A stretch of DNA of 64,000 nt, from assembly GCA_024703915.1 (NCBI GenBank), contig CP087969.1, positions 1,240,001 through 1,304,000 on the forward strand, read 5' to 3'. A program made the translations under genes and the position numbers. The stretch is from Massilia sp. H-1 (GTDB taxonomy: Bacteria; Pseudomonadota; Gammaproteobacteria; Burkholderiales; Burkholderiaceae_D). Each line of letters opens with the position of its first letter. Position 1 is the stretch's first letter. The notes beneath the pieces were generated by a model. The model was not told the DNA's origin. It was given only the letters and a program-made list of their open reading frames with translations, and made no database searches. This document shows positions 41,722 through 51,977 of this stretch, in pieces.

Positions 41722-42514
41722 CTACCCCGCCCAGCGCTGCTGCGCGAGCATGCGCAAGTACGCCAGCCCCGCGACCGAGCGGCTGCCATACCACGACATC
41801 ATTTCACCATCGACCAACTGGACCGGCTTGCCGATCTGCTTTTCGAGCGCGTCCGCATGGGCCTCGGTAAAGCGGTAAGGTTCGGTCGACAGCAGCACCG
41901 CGTCGATCCCGGCCACCAATTGCGCGTTCCAGGTGAACGCGGGATAGCGCTCCGGCCCCAGAGCGGGAATCTTCCAGCCGATTTCGGCCAGCATGCGCGC
42001 GATGTAGGTGTCGCTGGAAATGCTCATCCACGGGTCTTGCCAGATGCAGTACAGCACCGTCGCGCCCGGCCCTGCTTAAGCATCGCCTTCCAGCAAGGCG
42101 TATTCATGCTCGAAGCGCGCACAAGGCCTCGGCTTGCTGTTCGGCGCAAAAGATGCCGCCCAACAGGCGCGCCAGGTCCAGGTTGTCGCGCGGCCCCAGC
42201 GGATGGGTGACGATGACGTTGGGCACGAACTCGGCCAGCGCGTCGGCCGTGGGCTTGGTGTTCTCGTCGATATTGACGACCACGTGGGTGGGCGCCAGCT
42301 TGCGGATCTTGTCCAGGTTCACGTCCTTGGTGCCGCCCACCTTGGCGATGGCGGCCACGCTGGCGGCCGGATGAATGCAGAAGCCGGTGCGCCCGACCAG
42401 CTGCGGCGCCAGGCCCAGGTCGCACAGCAGTTCGGTAATCGAGGGCACCAGCGACACGATGCGCGCGCCGGGCGCGGGAAGATGGACGGTACCGAGAGTA
42501 TCAATGAACGGCAT
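41722..42514 (-). CDS. Periplasmic-binding-protein-like (cobalamin/BtuF type) protein
   Basis: About 263 residues: RIVSLVPSITELLCDLGLAPQLVGRTGFCIHPA, VGGTKDVNLDKIRKLAPTHVVVNIDENTKPT, then WQDPWMSISSDTYIARMLAEIGWKIP. This is the TroA/BtuF-like helical-backbone fold. There is no obvious signal peptide, unlike true periplasmic carriers, so a cytoplasmic enzyme-like role is possible. Breaks near 42120 and 42074 (GCTTAAGC; GCCGGC restores LLEGDAGPGATV). Confidence 0.82.
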
Positions 42515-42608
42515 GGCAGGGGCTCAAAGCAGGCGAAGGCGCTATTGGAACACTGATATGATGCCATTGCCAAGCCATGGCACCCGGATTAATGAGAGAG
42601 AGACGACT

Positions 42609-43574
42609 TTGGAACAGACCGGCACCTTCGGACAATCGCGCTACACCATCGGCGAACTGCAGCTGTTTCGCGACGCCGACCATGCCCAGCTGGCGCCCCT
42701 GCTGGCCTGCCTCCCTGTCATGCGGGTTGCCGCCGGACGCCCGGTCGAAGACGCGGCCCACGCGCGCCTGTACATCGTGCTGGCGGGCGCGCTGGCGGTG
42801 GCGGCCGATACCCACAGCGGCATGACCGACGGCACCGTCAGCCGCATCCTGCCGGGCGAGAGCGTGGGCGAACAATCGGTGCTCGACGAATCGGTCAACC
42901 TGTCGGCCATTTCGGCGATCGTGGACTCGGAATTGCTGGTCATCGACGGCGCCCTGGTCTGGACCCTGATCGACCTGTCCGGCGGCCTGGCGCGCAACCT
43001 GCTGCGCATGCTCTCGTTCCGGATCCGCGCCGCCAACGCCCTGCTGCGGCGGCGCCAGAAGCTGGGCGAATTCTATCGCCAGCTGTCGATGAACGATGGC
43101 CTGACCGGCTTGTACAACCGTTCCTGGCTGAGCGACATGCTGCCCAAGATGGTAGCCACCGCGCACCGCGCGGGGACCTCGCTGGCCCTGGCCATGATCG
43201 ACCTCGACCACTTCAAGATCTTCAACGACACGCATGGCCACCTGACCGGCGACGACGCCCTGCGCGCGGCGGCCGGGGTGATCAGCGTGGCGCTGCGCCC
43301 GTCCGACTTTGCGGTCCGCTATGGTGGCGAAGAAATGATGGTGATTTTGCCCGAGACCAGCGAACTGCTGGCCGTGATGGTGGCCGAACGGCTGGTGGCG
43401 CGCATGCGCGAGGCGCCGATCTTCCCCGACATGCGCGTGCCGCTGCCGCACGTGACCGCTTCGGTCGGGGTGGCCGTGCTGGCCGAAGGCATGGACGACC
43501 TGGCCCTGATCGCTGCCGCCGATGCGGCCCTGTATCGCGCCAAGCACAGCGGGCGCGACCAGGTGTCGCTCTAG
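42609..43574 (+). CDS. GGDEF diguanylate cyclase with cyclic-nucleotide-binding-type domain
   Basis: Intact, about 321 residues. The N-terminal cNMP-binding-like domain reads LQLFRDADHAQLAPLLACLPVMRVAAGRPV with LPGESVGEQSVLDESVNLSAISAIVDSELLVIDG. The C-terminal GGDEF domain has DGLTGLYNRSWL, ALAMIDLDHFKIFNDTHGH and the active site written GGEEM (RYGGEEMMVILPE), a functional variant. It makes cyclic di-GMP. The start is TTG at 42609 behind GAGAGAGA; in-frame ATGs at 42558 and 42561 are alternatives. Convergent with the DUF5610 gene, the stops overlapping at CTAG. Confidence 0.88.
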   Translation: MEQTGTFGQSRYTIGELQLFRDADHAQLAPLLACLPVMRVAAGRPVEDAAHARLYIVLAGALAVAADTHSGMTDGTVSRILPGESVGEQSVLDESVNLSAISAIVDSELLVIDGALVWTLIDLSGGLARNLLRMLSFRIRAANALLRRRQKLGEFYRQLSMNDGLTGLYNRSWLSDMLPKMVATAHRAGTSLALAMIDLDHFKIFNDTHGHLTGDDALRAAAGVISVALRPSDFAVRYGGEEMMVILPETSELLAVMVAERLVARMREAPIFPDMRVPLPHVTASVGVAVLAEGMDDLALIAAADAALYRAKHSGRDQVSL

Positions 43575-44207
43575 ACCTTGGCCTTGGCCGTACTGTCCGT
43601 GCTTAAGCAATGCTGCCCGTTTCCTCGGCCGGTGCTTATGGGCTTGATGAAGTCCTGGTAACCCTTGAGGACCAGCTCGTAGGTCTTGTCGATGCTTAGG
43701 CCGCGATCTCGCCGCCCAGCACTTTCAAGCCTTCCAGCACGTCCTGGGCTTCCTTGAAGCCTTTTTCAAAGCCGCCCTGGATCACGTCGATGAATTGCTT
43801 GCGCGTTTCCTCGCTATCTTCCAGGCCTTTTGCTGGCGGAATGCATCGTAAAAGGCGGTCGAGAGCTGCACGATGCGCCCGGCGGTGGCTTCCGGCGAAT
43901 TGTCCTGGGTGGCGGCGGCATTCTGGATCGCATCCTTGCCCAGGGTCGGCGCCAGCGCTTCATTGACGCCCTCGATGGCCGAGCGCAGCAGCAAGGCCAG
44001 CGGGTCGTTGCTTAAACCGAAATGGCCACGTTCAGCGAGGTCTGGACGATCGCGCTGTTGCTCGAGGCGCGCCTTGGCGGTGGCCGAGGCCGGACTCTCG
44101 ACATCCTTGATCTTGTTCGAGTTCGACCCGTCCTTGACCTTGTTGTTATTCTCCAGCCCTGGTGGAGAGGAAAGTTTTCCATTGGAAACAGAAACAGGGA
44201 TTGACAT
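43571..44207 (-). CDS. DUF5610 domain protein
   Basis: About 210 residues. A low-complexity N-terminus (MSIPVSVSNGKLSSPPGLENNNKVKDG) leads to the DUF5610 helices: SVSGNDPLALLLRSAIEGVNEALAPTLGKDAIQNAAATQDNSPEATAGRIVQLSTAFYDAFRQQ. It is followed by TRKQFIDVIQGGFEKGFKEAQDVLEGLKVLGGEIA and DKTYELVLKGYQDFIKP. The AAGGAG at 44216-44221 is correctly spaced from the ATG at 44207, not the earlier one at 44213. Breaks near 44068, 44008, 43826, 43692 (GCTTAGGC), 43637 and 43600. Family role unknown, possibly flagellar or secretory. Confidence 0.86.
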
Positions 44208-44317
44208 GGCCATTCTCCTTAGTCCAGCATAGGCGCCAATTCGCGGCGCACCGCTTCGTCTCCTATTATCGGCACAAAAGCCAAAAGCTGTAGCCTTGCT
44301 GCAGGAACATTATTCCT

Positions 44318-45793
44318 ATGACCACCCACACTTTCCTCTGGCATGACTATGAAACCTTCGGCGCCCAGCCACGCCGCGACCGTCCGGCGCAGTTTGCCGC
44401 GATCCGCACCGATGCCGAGCTGAATGAAATCGGCGATCCGATCATGCTCTATTGCAAGCGGCGCCCGATTTCCTGCCCGACCCGGTGTCTTGCCTGATCA
44501 CCGGCATCACGCCCCAGCAATGCCTCGAATGGGGCGTGCCGGAACATCAGTTTGCCGCGACGGTCGAGGCGGCGTTCAGCCAGCCGGGCACGATCGGGGT
44601 CGGCTACAACACCATCCGTTTCGACGATGAAGTCACGCGCTTCCTGTTCTGGCGCAACCTGATCGATCCTTACGCGAGCGAATGGCAAAACAATTGCGGC
44701 CGCTGGGATTTGCTCGACGTGGTGCGCATGACCTATGCGCTGCGTCCGGAAGGCATCGAATGGCCGCTGCGCGAGGACGGCAAGCCCAGCTTCAAGCTGG
44801 AACACCTGGCGCGCGCCAACGGCTTGCTGCACGAAGCGGCGCACGATGCGCTGTCGGACGTGCGCGCCACGATCGCCCTGGCGCGCCTGATCCGCCAGCA
44901 CCAGCCCAAGCTGTTCGATTTCTGCCTGGCCCTGCACAAGAAAGACAAGGTCGCCGCCGAGATCGGCATGCACCTGGCGCCTGAGCAGCGCCAGCCCTTC
45001 CTGCATGTGAGCGGCATGTTTCCTGCCGAGCGCGGCTGCATCGGGCTGGTCTATCCGCTCGGCACCCATCCGACCAACAAGAACGAGGTGCTGGTCTGGG
45101 ATTGCCGCTACGATCCGGCCGAACTGTTCGCCCTCGATGCCGACACGATCCGCCTGCGCATGTTCAGCAAGACTGCCGACCTGCCCGAGGGCATGACGCG
45201 CCTGCCGATCAAGAGCATCCACATGAACAAGTCGCCGATGCTGGTGTCGAACCTGAAGAAGCGCTCACATGCGGCCATGGCGGCGCGCTGGGAACTCGAT
45301 CTTGAACAAGGTCGCGTGCACGCGCGCGCCGTGGCCGCGGGGCCCGACATGAACGCCATGTGGGAGCAGGTGTATCACCGCCCTGCCGCCGCCGAGACCG
45401 ATGTCGACGAAGACTTGTACGGCGGCTTCATCAGCCGGGACGACAAGCGCAAGCTCGAATCGTTGCGCGCCGACAAGCCGGAGCGGCTCAGTACCGCGCG
45501 TCCCGCATTCGACGACGACCGCCTGGGCGAGCTGTTCTTCCGCTACCGCGCGCAACTTCCCGCACACGCTGAGCCCCGAAGAAGCGGCCCACTGGGAACA
45601 GCATCGCGCGGCGCGCCTGTTCGACGGCGACGCGGGTGCGCGCACGATCGAGCAGTTATTCGGGGAAATCGACACCTTGTCGGAAGAAGCGGACGAGCGC
45701 GCCGAAAACATTCTCGGCGCGCTGTACGACTATGCGGAAATGATCCTTGCTCGCGCCATTAAGGCGCGGGGCCGGATCAGCGATACAGATTGA
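44318..45793 (+). CDS. sbcB: Exodeoxyribonuclease I
   Basis: About 492 residues. The DEDDh exonuclease starts TFLWHDYETFGAQPRRDRPAQFAAIRTD (D and E of motif I), with GYNTIRFDDEVTRFLFWRNLIDPYASEW as motif II and AHDALSDVRATIALARLI as motif III. The ExoI C-terminal SH3-like and helical domains follow (KSIHMNKSPMLV, RLGELFFRYRAQLP). It degrades single-stranded DNA 3'-5' and acts in mismatch repair and recombination. Breaks near 44458 and 45555. Its tail overlaps pyrF by 17 bases. Confidence 0.93.
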
Positions 45794-46600
45794 TCGCGTC
45801 GCGCGTTTCCAGCGCGACGCGGCGCGGCGGCGGCGGCGAAGTCTTCCTTACCCTGCGGCGCCGCATACAAGATGGCGCGCAGGAATTGATCATCATGCTT
45901 AGGCGCCGCTCGCGGTCTTGCCGGAGCGAACGGTCGCTTCCACGTCCCCGCCCTGCGCGCCCACGCCCGGCACCAGCAGCGGCATCTCGCCCACGATGGC
46001 GCGCACTTGCGCCAGTTCTTCCGGGAACGTGGCCCCCACCACCAGCGCGCACTGGCCGTTCCGGTTCCACTTGTTGGCCACCAGCGCGGCCACATGCTGG
46101 TACAGCGGCTTGCCGTCGACATTCAAAAATTGCAGGTCGGAGCCGCCCGCGTTCGAGGTGCGGCAAAGCACGATGGCGCCGCGGTCGGTCCATTCCATGT
46201 ACGGTTCAACGGAGTCGAAGCCCATATAGGGATTGACGGTCACGGCATCCGCGCCGTAACGGTCGAAGGCTTCGCGTATTGTATTGTTTGGCGGTGGCGC
46301 CGATGTCGCCGCGCTTGGCGTCGAGGATCAGGGGAATATGCGGGTAGGTCGCGCGCAGGTAGGCGCAGACATCCTCGAGCTGGCGTTCGGCGCCCAGCGC
46401 GGCGAAATAGGCGATTTGCGGCTTGAACGAGCAGGCCAGGTCGGCCGTGGCATCGATGATCGCCTTGCAAAAGGTAAAAATGCCGTCCGGTTCATTCTGC
46501 AAGCTGGCTTAAGCAGCCGGGCCACATCGGGGTCGAGCCCCACGCACAGCAGCGATTGGTTGGTGGTCCATGCGGCGGACAGTTTATCGATGAAATTCAC
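45777..46600 (-). CDS. pyrF: Orotidine 5'-phosphate decarboxylase
   Basis: Final step of UMP synthesis. The catalytic block is [16 protein letters not shown] (DxKRGDI with the Lys), and other motifs are [41 protein letters not shown] and [12 protein letters not shown]. About 274 residues, the type 2 bacterial length. The start is GTG at 46600, giving [11 protein letters not shown]. Breaks at 46508 (GCTTAAGC; GCCGGC gives [13 protein letters not shown]), 46275, 45899 (GCTTAGGC) and near 45880 and 45826. Convergent with sbcB. Confidence 0.94.
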
Positions 46601-46725
46601 GGCGGGCCCCTGTTGACTATTGCTAACCCGGCATTGTACCGCGTCCGTGTACACCGTTGAAATGGGCACATTGCGTGCAATTGGAGTATATTTTTGGTCA
46701 TTAGACAACTATTACGGAAAACATC

Positions 46726-47333
46726 ATGACGACACTTGTATTCAAGCGCTGGGCTCCCCTGTTGTTTGCCGCGCTGTTCGCGAGCCTGCTGTCCGGCTGC
46801 GGCTACAATGAATTCCAGACCAAGGACGAAGCCAGCAAGGCGGCCTGGGGCGAAGTGGTCAACCAGTACCAGCGCCGCGCCGACCTGATCCCGAATCTGG
46901 TCAATACCGTCAAGGGCTATGCCGCCCACGAAAAGGACACCCTGGAAGCGGTCACGCGCGACGGGCAGCGGCCACCAGTTTCCAGATCACGCCCGAAGTG
47001 CTGAACGATCCGGCCGCGTTCCAGAAATTCCAGCAGGTGCAGGGAGAACTGTCGAGCGCGCTGTCGCGCCTGATGGCGGTGTCCGAGGCGTATCCGAACC
47101 TGAAGGCCGACACCAGCTTCCGCGATCTGCAGTCGCAGCTCGAGGGCACGGAAAACCGGATCACGGTGGCCCGCCAGCGCTACATCGCGGCGGTCCAGGA
47201 TTACAACGTGCAGGTGCGCAAGTTCCCGACCAATCTGACCGCGATGATGTTCGGCTACAGCGTCAAGCCCTCGTTCACGGTGGAAAATGAAAAGGCGATC
47301 TCGACGGCGCCTCCAGTCAACTTCGGCAAATAA
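46726..47333 (+). CDS. LemA family protein
   Basis: About 202 residues. A lipoprotein-like signal, PLLFAALFASLLSGCGYNEFQTKDE, precedes the LemA helical repeat: [96 protein letters not shown], and a C-terminal FPTNLTAMMFGYSVKPSF. One break near 46965. It starts an operon with two TPM proteins, a widely conserved arrangement (LemA-YgcG) of unknown envelope function. Confidence 0.9.
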
Positions 47334-47334
47334 G

Positions 47335-48152
47335 ATGATGCTGCTGCGCATGTGGTGGGCGCTGGCACTGATGCTCGTGCTCAGTGGCGCGCAAGCCCAG
47401 GACCTGGCCCCGGTGCTTAAGCGCTGTCCGGCCACGTGACGGACCAGGCCGCCATGCTCAGCGCGGAGCAGCGCCAGCGGCTCGACGCCGTGCTGACCGA
47501 CTATGAAGCAAAAACCGGCAGCCAGATCGCGGTCCTGACCGTCAAGTCGACCGCGCCCGAACAGATCGAGCAATACAGCATCCGCGTGGCCGACAGCTGG
47601 AAGCTGGGGCGCAAGGGGGTGGACGATGGCGTGCTGCTGCTGGTCGCGCCGGGCAACACGGCCGCCATGCGGCGCCTGCGCATCGAAGCGGGGCGCGGCG
47701 TGCAAGGCGTGCTGACCGATGCCCAGTCCAAGCGCATCTTGCAGGACATCATCGCTCCCCACTTCCGCCAGCAACAGTATTACGATGGCCTGGTGGTAAG
47801 CGTGGGCGCGATCGCCACCCTGCTCGACAAGGAACAATTCCCGGCAGCACCGGCCCCGGCCACCGTGCTTAGGCCCGGCAGGACGACGGCGGCGGCACCT
47901 TCCTGCTGCCCTTGCTGTTTTTTGCTGCCATCATTCTGATGCGCATGATGCGGCCCCGGCGCAGCCAGCTGAGCGCGGCGGCTGGGGCAGCGGCGCCACC
48001 GGCTTCATCCTGGGCAACATCATCGGCAGCATGGGACGCGGTGGCAGTGGCGGCGGCGGTTTCTCCGGCGGGGCGGGTTTTCCGGCGGGGGCGGCGGCTT
48101 TTCGGGTGGCGGTGGCAGCTTTGACGGCGGCGGCGCCTCGGGAGACTGGTAA
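47335..48152 (+). CDS. TPM-domain protein, YgcG-like, with Gly-rich tail
   Basis: About 270 residues: signal peptide (MLLRMWWALALMLVLSGAQAQ), then the TPM phosphatase-like domain LSGHVTDQAAMLSAEQRQRLDAVLTDYEAKTGSQIAVLTVKSTAPEQIEQYSIRVADSWKLGRKGVDDGVLLLVAPGNTAAMRRLRIEAGRGVQGVLTD (in pieces). A membrane helix (FLLPLLFFAAIILMRMM) and a Gly/Ser-rich C-terminus follow, ending DGGGASGDW. Breaks at 47416 (GCTTAAGC), 47869 (GCTTAGGC), 47978 and several in the Gly-rich part. Directly after lemA. Confidence 0.88.
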
Positions 48153-48663
48153 TGGCAGGCATGACTGACCGGCTGCGGCGCCAGTGGCGCCACTGGACCA
48201 GCACCGCGGCGCGCGGACGGACCCTGTTCCCGGAGCCGACCCTGGCCGCCATCATGCCGCGCCATCACGGCCGATGAGCAGCGCCACCGGGGCGAACTGC
48301 GCCTGATCGTGGAAAGCGCGCTGCCGTCCGAACTGATCTGGGCCGATACCAGCATCCGCCAGCGCGCCGTGGGCCTGTTCGCCGAGTACGGCGTGTGGGA
48401 TACCGAAGACAATTGCGGGGTATTGATCTACGTCAATCTGGCCGAGCGCAAGGTGGAAATCGTGGCCGACCGCCAGATCGCGCGCCGCATCGACGCGTCA
48501 AGCTGGCAGCAAGCGTGCCGTACCATGACGGAGGGCTACGCCCGGGGAGAATTTCACGCCAGCACGCTGGCCGCGGTGGAACAGGTCAATACGCTGCTGG
48601 CCACGGCCTTCCCCGCCAACGGCGCGCGCCAACGAGCTGCCGGACCGGCCGATCGTGCTTTGA
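48152..48663 (+). CDS. TPM-domain protein, cytosolic short form
   Basis: About 170 residues: MAGMTDRLRRQWRHWTSTAARGRTLFPEPTLAA followed by ADEQRHRGELRLIVESALPSELIWADTSIRQRAVGLFAEYGVWDTEDNCGVLIYVNLAERKVEIVADR, the COG3762 form. Its ATG overlaps the preceding TAA. Breaks near 48258 and 48632. Completes the LemA-TPM-TPM set. Confidence 0.87.
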
Positions 48664-48724
48664 TTACATGAAACACGCGCGAGTGGGTAAAATTCGCACT
48701 TCACAACACGCTTGAAAGCATGCA

Positions 48725-49490
48725 ATGAGACTAGATCAAAAAGTGGCCATCGTGACCGGCGCAACCCAGGGTATCGGGCTGGCCTGCGCCCAGCGCCTGC
48801 TCAAGGAAGGCGCCCGCGTGATGCTGGTCGATATCAAGCCGGAAGGCGCCGCCGTGGCTGCCGCCCTGGGCGAACAGGCGCGCTTCTTTGCCGCCGACGT
48901 CAGCCTCAAGGTCGATGTCGATGCCATGATCGCCGCCACCATGGCCGCCTTCGGCCGGATCGACATCCTGGTCAACAATGCCGAGCGTGACCCACGCGGC
49001 CGACTTCCTCGATCTGTCCGAAGACGATTTCGACCGCGTGCTGCGGATCAACCTCAAGTCGATGTTCCTGTGCAGTCAGGCAGCGGCGCGCCAGATGGTC
49101 GCCCAGCACAGCGGCTGCATCATCAATATGTCGAGCGTGAACGCCGAACTGGCCATTCCGAACCAGGTGCCCTACGTGGTGTCCAAGGGCGGCATCAACC
49201 AGCTGACCAAGGTCATGGCCCTGAACCTGGCCCCGCACGGCATTCGCGTCAACGGCGTCGGTCCCGGCACCATCCTGACCGAACTGGCCAAGAAGGCGGT
49301 CCTGGCCAGCCCCGAAGCGCGCCACACGATCCTGTCGCGCACCCCGGCCGGGCGCTGCGGCGAACCGGAAGAAATCGGTTCGGTCGTGGCCTTCCTCGCG
49401 TCCGACGACGCGTCCTACATGACCGGCCAGACCATGTACGTCGACGGCGGCCGCCTGGCCCTCAATTACACGGTGCCGGTGAACGAATGA
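48725..49490 (+). CDS. Short-chain dehydrogenase/reductase
   Basis: About 254 residues. Cofactor motif TGATQGIGLACAQRLL (TGxxxGxG), structural NNAG after repair of one base near 48982, catalytic Ser in IINMSSVNAEL and the YxxxK pair in YVVSKGGINQL. The adenine-binding D at the end of beta-2 (VMLVDIKPEG) suggests NAD(H). The C-terminus GQTMYVDGGRLAL is that of classical SDRs. It overlaps the ohrR-type start by 4 bases, linking it to peroxide response. Confidence 0.9.
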
Positions 49491-49966
49491 GCGACCAGCC
49501 GAAGCAGACGGGCGCGCCCGAGATGAACTTGCTGGCCCTGGACAACCAGTTCTGCTTCGCGCTGTATTCGGCGTCGCTCGCCATGACCAAGACCTACAAG
49601 CCGATGCTCGACCAGCTGGGCCTGACCTACCCGCAATACCTGGTCATGCTGGTGCTGTGGGAGCAGGATGCGATCCTGGTCAAGGAGATCGGGGCCCGCC
49701 TGTTCCTCGATTCAGGCACCCTGACGCCCCTGCTCAAGCGGCTCGAGGCCAACGGTCTGGTCTCGCGCAACCGCGATCCGCACGACGAGCGCCAGGTGCG
49801 CATCGTGCTCACGGCCGAAGGCCGGAGCCTGCGCAAGGCGGCCCACGACATCCCCCGCCAGGTGCTGTGCGCCAGCGGCCAGGAAGTGGCGGCCCTGACC
49901 CGGATGCGCGCCGACCTGGCCCAGGTGCGCGACGACTTGTTCAAGTCCCTCGATGAGGCTGGCTGA
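49487..49966 (+). CDS. ohrR: MarR-family organic hydroperoxide sensor, OhrR-like
   Basis: Intact, 159 residues. The N-terminal reactive Cys stands in LDNQFCFALYSAS, as in OhrR, where peroxides oxidise it and release DNA. The winged helix follows: PMLDQLGLTYPQYLVMLVLWEQDAILVKEIGARLFLDSGTLTPLLKRLEANGLVSRNRDPHDERQVRIVLT. It lies directly upstream of ohr, whose promoter contains a fitting operator. Confidence 0.92.
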   Translation: MSDQPKQTGAPEMNLLALDNQFCFALYSASLAMTKTYKPMLDQLGLTYPQYLVMLVLWEQDAILVKEIGARLFLDSGTLTPLLKRLEANGLVSRNRDPHDERQVRIVLTAEGRSLRKAAHDIPRQVLCASGQEVAALTRMRADLAQVRDDLFKSLDEAG

Positions 49967-50007
49967 CAGCGCGGTAAACGATGCATCGCGCCGATAGGAA
50001 TAATAAA

Positions 50008-50036
50008 TTGCGTACAATTTAATTGTGCGCTATAGT
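50008..50036 (+). promoter_or_regulatory. ohr promoter with OhrR operator in the spacer
   Basis: A -35-like TTGCGT at 50008-50013 and a -10 TATAGT at 50031-50036 are separated by 17 bases. The spacer holds the palindrome ACAATTTAATTGT (50014-50026), the form of known OhrR sites. A second overlapping palindrome, AAATTGCGTACAATTT, starts at 50005. Binding would block RNA polymerase directly. Confidence 0.8.
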
Positions 50037-50083
50037 TCTTTCATCGGCAATCAAGCCGCCCTCACCCCAACCAAGGAGTCATC

Positions 50084-50507
50084 ATGCAAGTTCTCTACAC
50101 CGCACACGCAACCGCAACCGGTGGCCACGAAGGCCGCGCCGTTTCCAGCAACAACGCGCTCGACGTCGCCTTGTCGACGCCAAAAGAACTGGGCAGTGTA
50201 TGGCAGCGCCGGAACCAATCCTGAACAATTGTTCGCAGCCTACTATGCGGCTTGCTTCCTGTCGGCAATGAAATTGGTCGGCGGCCAGATGAAGACCCCG
50301 ATTCCCGCCGATGCCAGCATCAACGCCTCGGTCGGCATCGGTCCGAATGCGCAGGGCGGCTTCGGCCTGGCCGTGACGCTGGCCGTCTCGACCCCGGGCA
50401 TGGATCAGGCGGCAGCCCAGGCCGTGGTCGACAAGGCCCACCAGGTCTGCCCGTATTCGAATGCGACGCGCGGCAATATCGACGTGACGCTGACGGTCAA
50501 CGCCTGA
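50084..50507 (+). CDS. ohr: Organic hydroperoxide resistance peroxidase
   Basis: About 140 residues. MQVLYTAHATATGGHEGRAVSSNNALDVALSTPKELG and GTNPEQLFAAYYAACFLSAMKLVGGQ include the first redox Cys; the second lies in DKAHQVCPYSNATRGN. The two Cys reduce fatty-acid and other organic hydroperoxides with lipoamide as donor. One break near 50200. AAGGAG precedes the ATG by 7 bases. Expression should be derepressed through the OhrR site upstream. Confidence 0.94.
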
Positions 50508-50615
50508 GTTATGCCGATTTCGTATGTCTGATATGAGAAATGACAATTAGACATATATGATGCTGCGCACCATAATAGTGCCTGTCTCCACTATTCTCCT
50601 CCAAGAAGATAGTTT

Positions 50616-50645
50616 AAGCCCGCTTTCACCAGCGGGCTTTTTTTG
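50616..50645 (+). terminator. Rho-independent terminator after ohr
   Basis: AAGCCCGCT (50616-50624) pairs with AGCGGGCTT (50631-50639) around a 6-base loop, followed by seven or so T. Confidence 0.9.
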
Positions 50646-50994
50646 TCCATTTTTTGGCGGCGATTTCGTTCGTTAAAACAAGCGTGACATTGAGCTATGT
50701 CATAGCTGCGTCACATTCCCCTCCTATACTGGATTCCAGCTTCTGTACATGCAACCGATATGCGTGACAAGGCCAGGTGTGCCGACCTTCGACGGCGGCA
50801 CGCCAACCGATTTCATACTCTTGCCCGATTTCTTGGGTTTCGCCCGCCCCAAAAGCGGGCACTTTTTTCCAACTTGCACCAAAATGTGCGCCGTGCAATC
50901 GCTCGCAAATCACGCTTGAAGGCGGCGGGCAATCAACTATCATGAAGATCCTGCGGCATCTTTCCCACCATCGAGACATCAGGGGAGACATCGA
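50646..50994. other. Intergenic region after ohr
   Basis: About 350 bases. 50646-50720 is AT-rich; the remainder is weakly biased on both strands and holds only short frames without homology character. GGGGAGA at 50982-50988 is the ribosome-binding site of the next gene. Likely contains that gene's promoter. Confidence 0.4.
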
Positions 50995-51317
50995 ATGAGT
51001 GAGCATCTGCTGGAACCCGACGTGCAAGAACAGGCAAGCGAGCACGCCCGGCGCCATCCTCGGCCGGGCGCCAGCGACAGGCTGATCCTGACCGAACTGG
51101 CGCCTGGCGCCGTCATCGACCACCTCGACGACGACGGCAGCCCGGTCGAACTGATCACCTTCGGCACGGTCCGCGAGACCTGCCCCAGGTGCCGCCAGAC
51201 CCACCTGAAGCTGGTCCTGCGCCAGCGGCGCGGCGCCTGGCCCATCTGTTCTGTACCGAATGCCAGGGCTGCTACGACGCCCACTACGCCAGTGGCGCGC
51301 CAGCCCTGACCATTTGA
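50995..51317 (+). CDS. Zinc-ribbon hypothetical protein
   Basis: About 107 residues. MSEHLLEPDVQEQASEHARRHPRPGASDRLILTELAPGAVIDHLDDDGSPVELI leads to two Cys pairs, CPRC and CTEC, with FCTECQGCYDAHY after repair near 51240. The four Cys are spaced as in a rubredoxin-like zinc ribbon. Function not recognised; probably cytosolic. Confidence 0.75.
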
Positions 51318-51400
51318 GCGCTCGCAAGCGTGCGCCGCACGCTTGCCGCGTGCGCGGCGGCAGCGCGTGGTATCGTGGCGCCTTTCGCCACTGCAAGCCC

Positions 51401-51800
51401 ATGCAACAATTCCTGACTCTGCTCGTCCTCGACGAACGCCTGCGCAGCCGCCGCTACCAGGCCGCGCTGGCCCTGTTTGCCGTGATCGTGATTACCGGTT
51501 CGATTCCCGGCGCGCGCCGAGATCGGCCTGCTGGCCTCGGGCGCCATTCTGCATTCCATCGCCTATGCGATCCTGACCTTTCTGCTGTTTACCGGGCACC
51601 AGCGGCAGCCACGCGCTGCGCGCCGTGCGCCCGTGCTGACGGTCGCCGCCATGGGCGCGGCCGACGAACTGGTGCAAAGCATGCTGCCCTACCGGGTCGG
51701 CGCCGTGAGCGACTGGGTGGTCGACATCTGTGCGTCGCTGGTATGCGCCAGCCTGCTGTGGACCTTCATGCCCCCGCCAGTCGCGTCCGCTGCCCGCTAG
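51401..51800 (+). CDS. VanZ-like membrane protein
   Basis: About 132 residues. Helices ALALFAVIVITGSIPGAR, GAILHSIAYAILTFLLFTGH and ICASLVCASLLWTFM flank the VanZ signature MGAADELVQSMLPYRVGAVSDWVVDI (acidic pair, Gln, Arg and Asp at family positions). Breaks near 51515 and 51605. Inner-membrane protein of unknown biochemical role. Confidence 0.8.
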
Positions 51801-51977
51801 CCTGCCGCCGCGGCCGCCGCGCCGTGGCAAACATGCCCCGCAATCCCTGGATCCCTTGAGCTGCCTCAGGGGGCCTGAGTGCAATTGGAACGTCGTTCAA
51901 CATCCACCCTCTTACCCCAGTGGCACGCGGCATTGTCACGCACACACGGCAACATACCCAACCAAAAGGAGTGGATC

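Noticed and set aside
43500-44210. Phasin or flagellar hook gene at the DUF5610 position
   Set aside because: The helical core and the SGNDPLALLLRSAIEGVNEAL block fit DUF5610 better; the low-complexity N-terminus alone had suggested otherwise.
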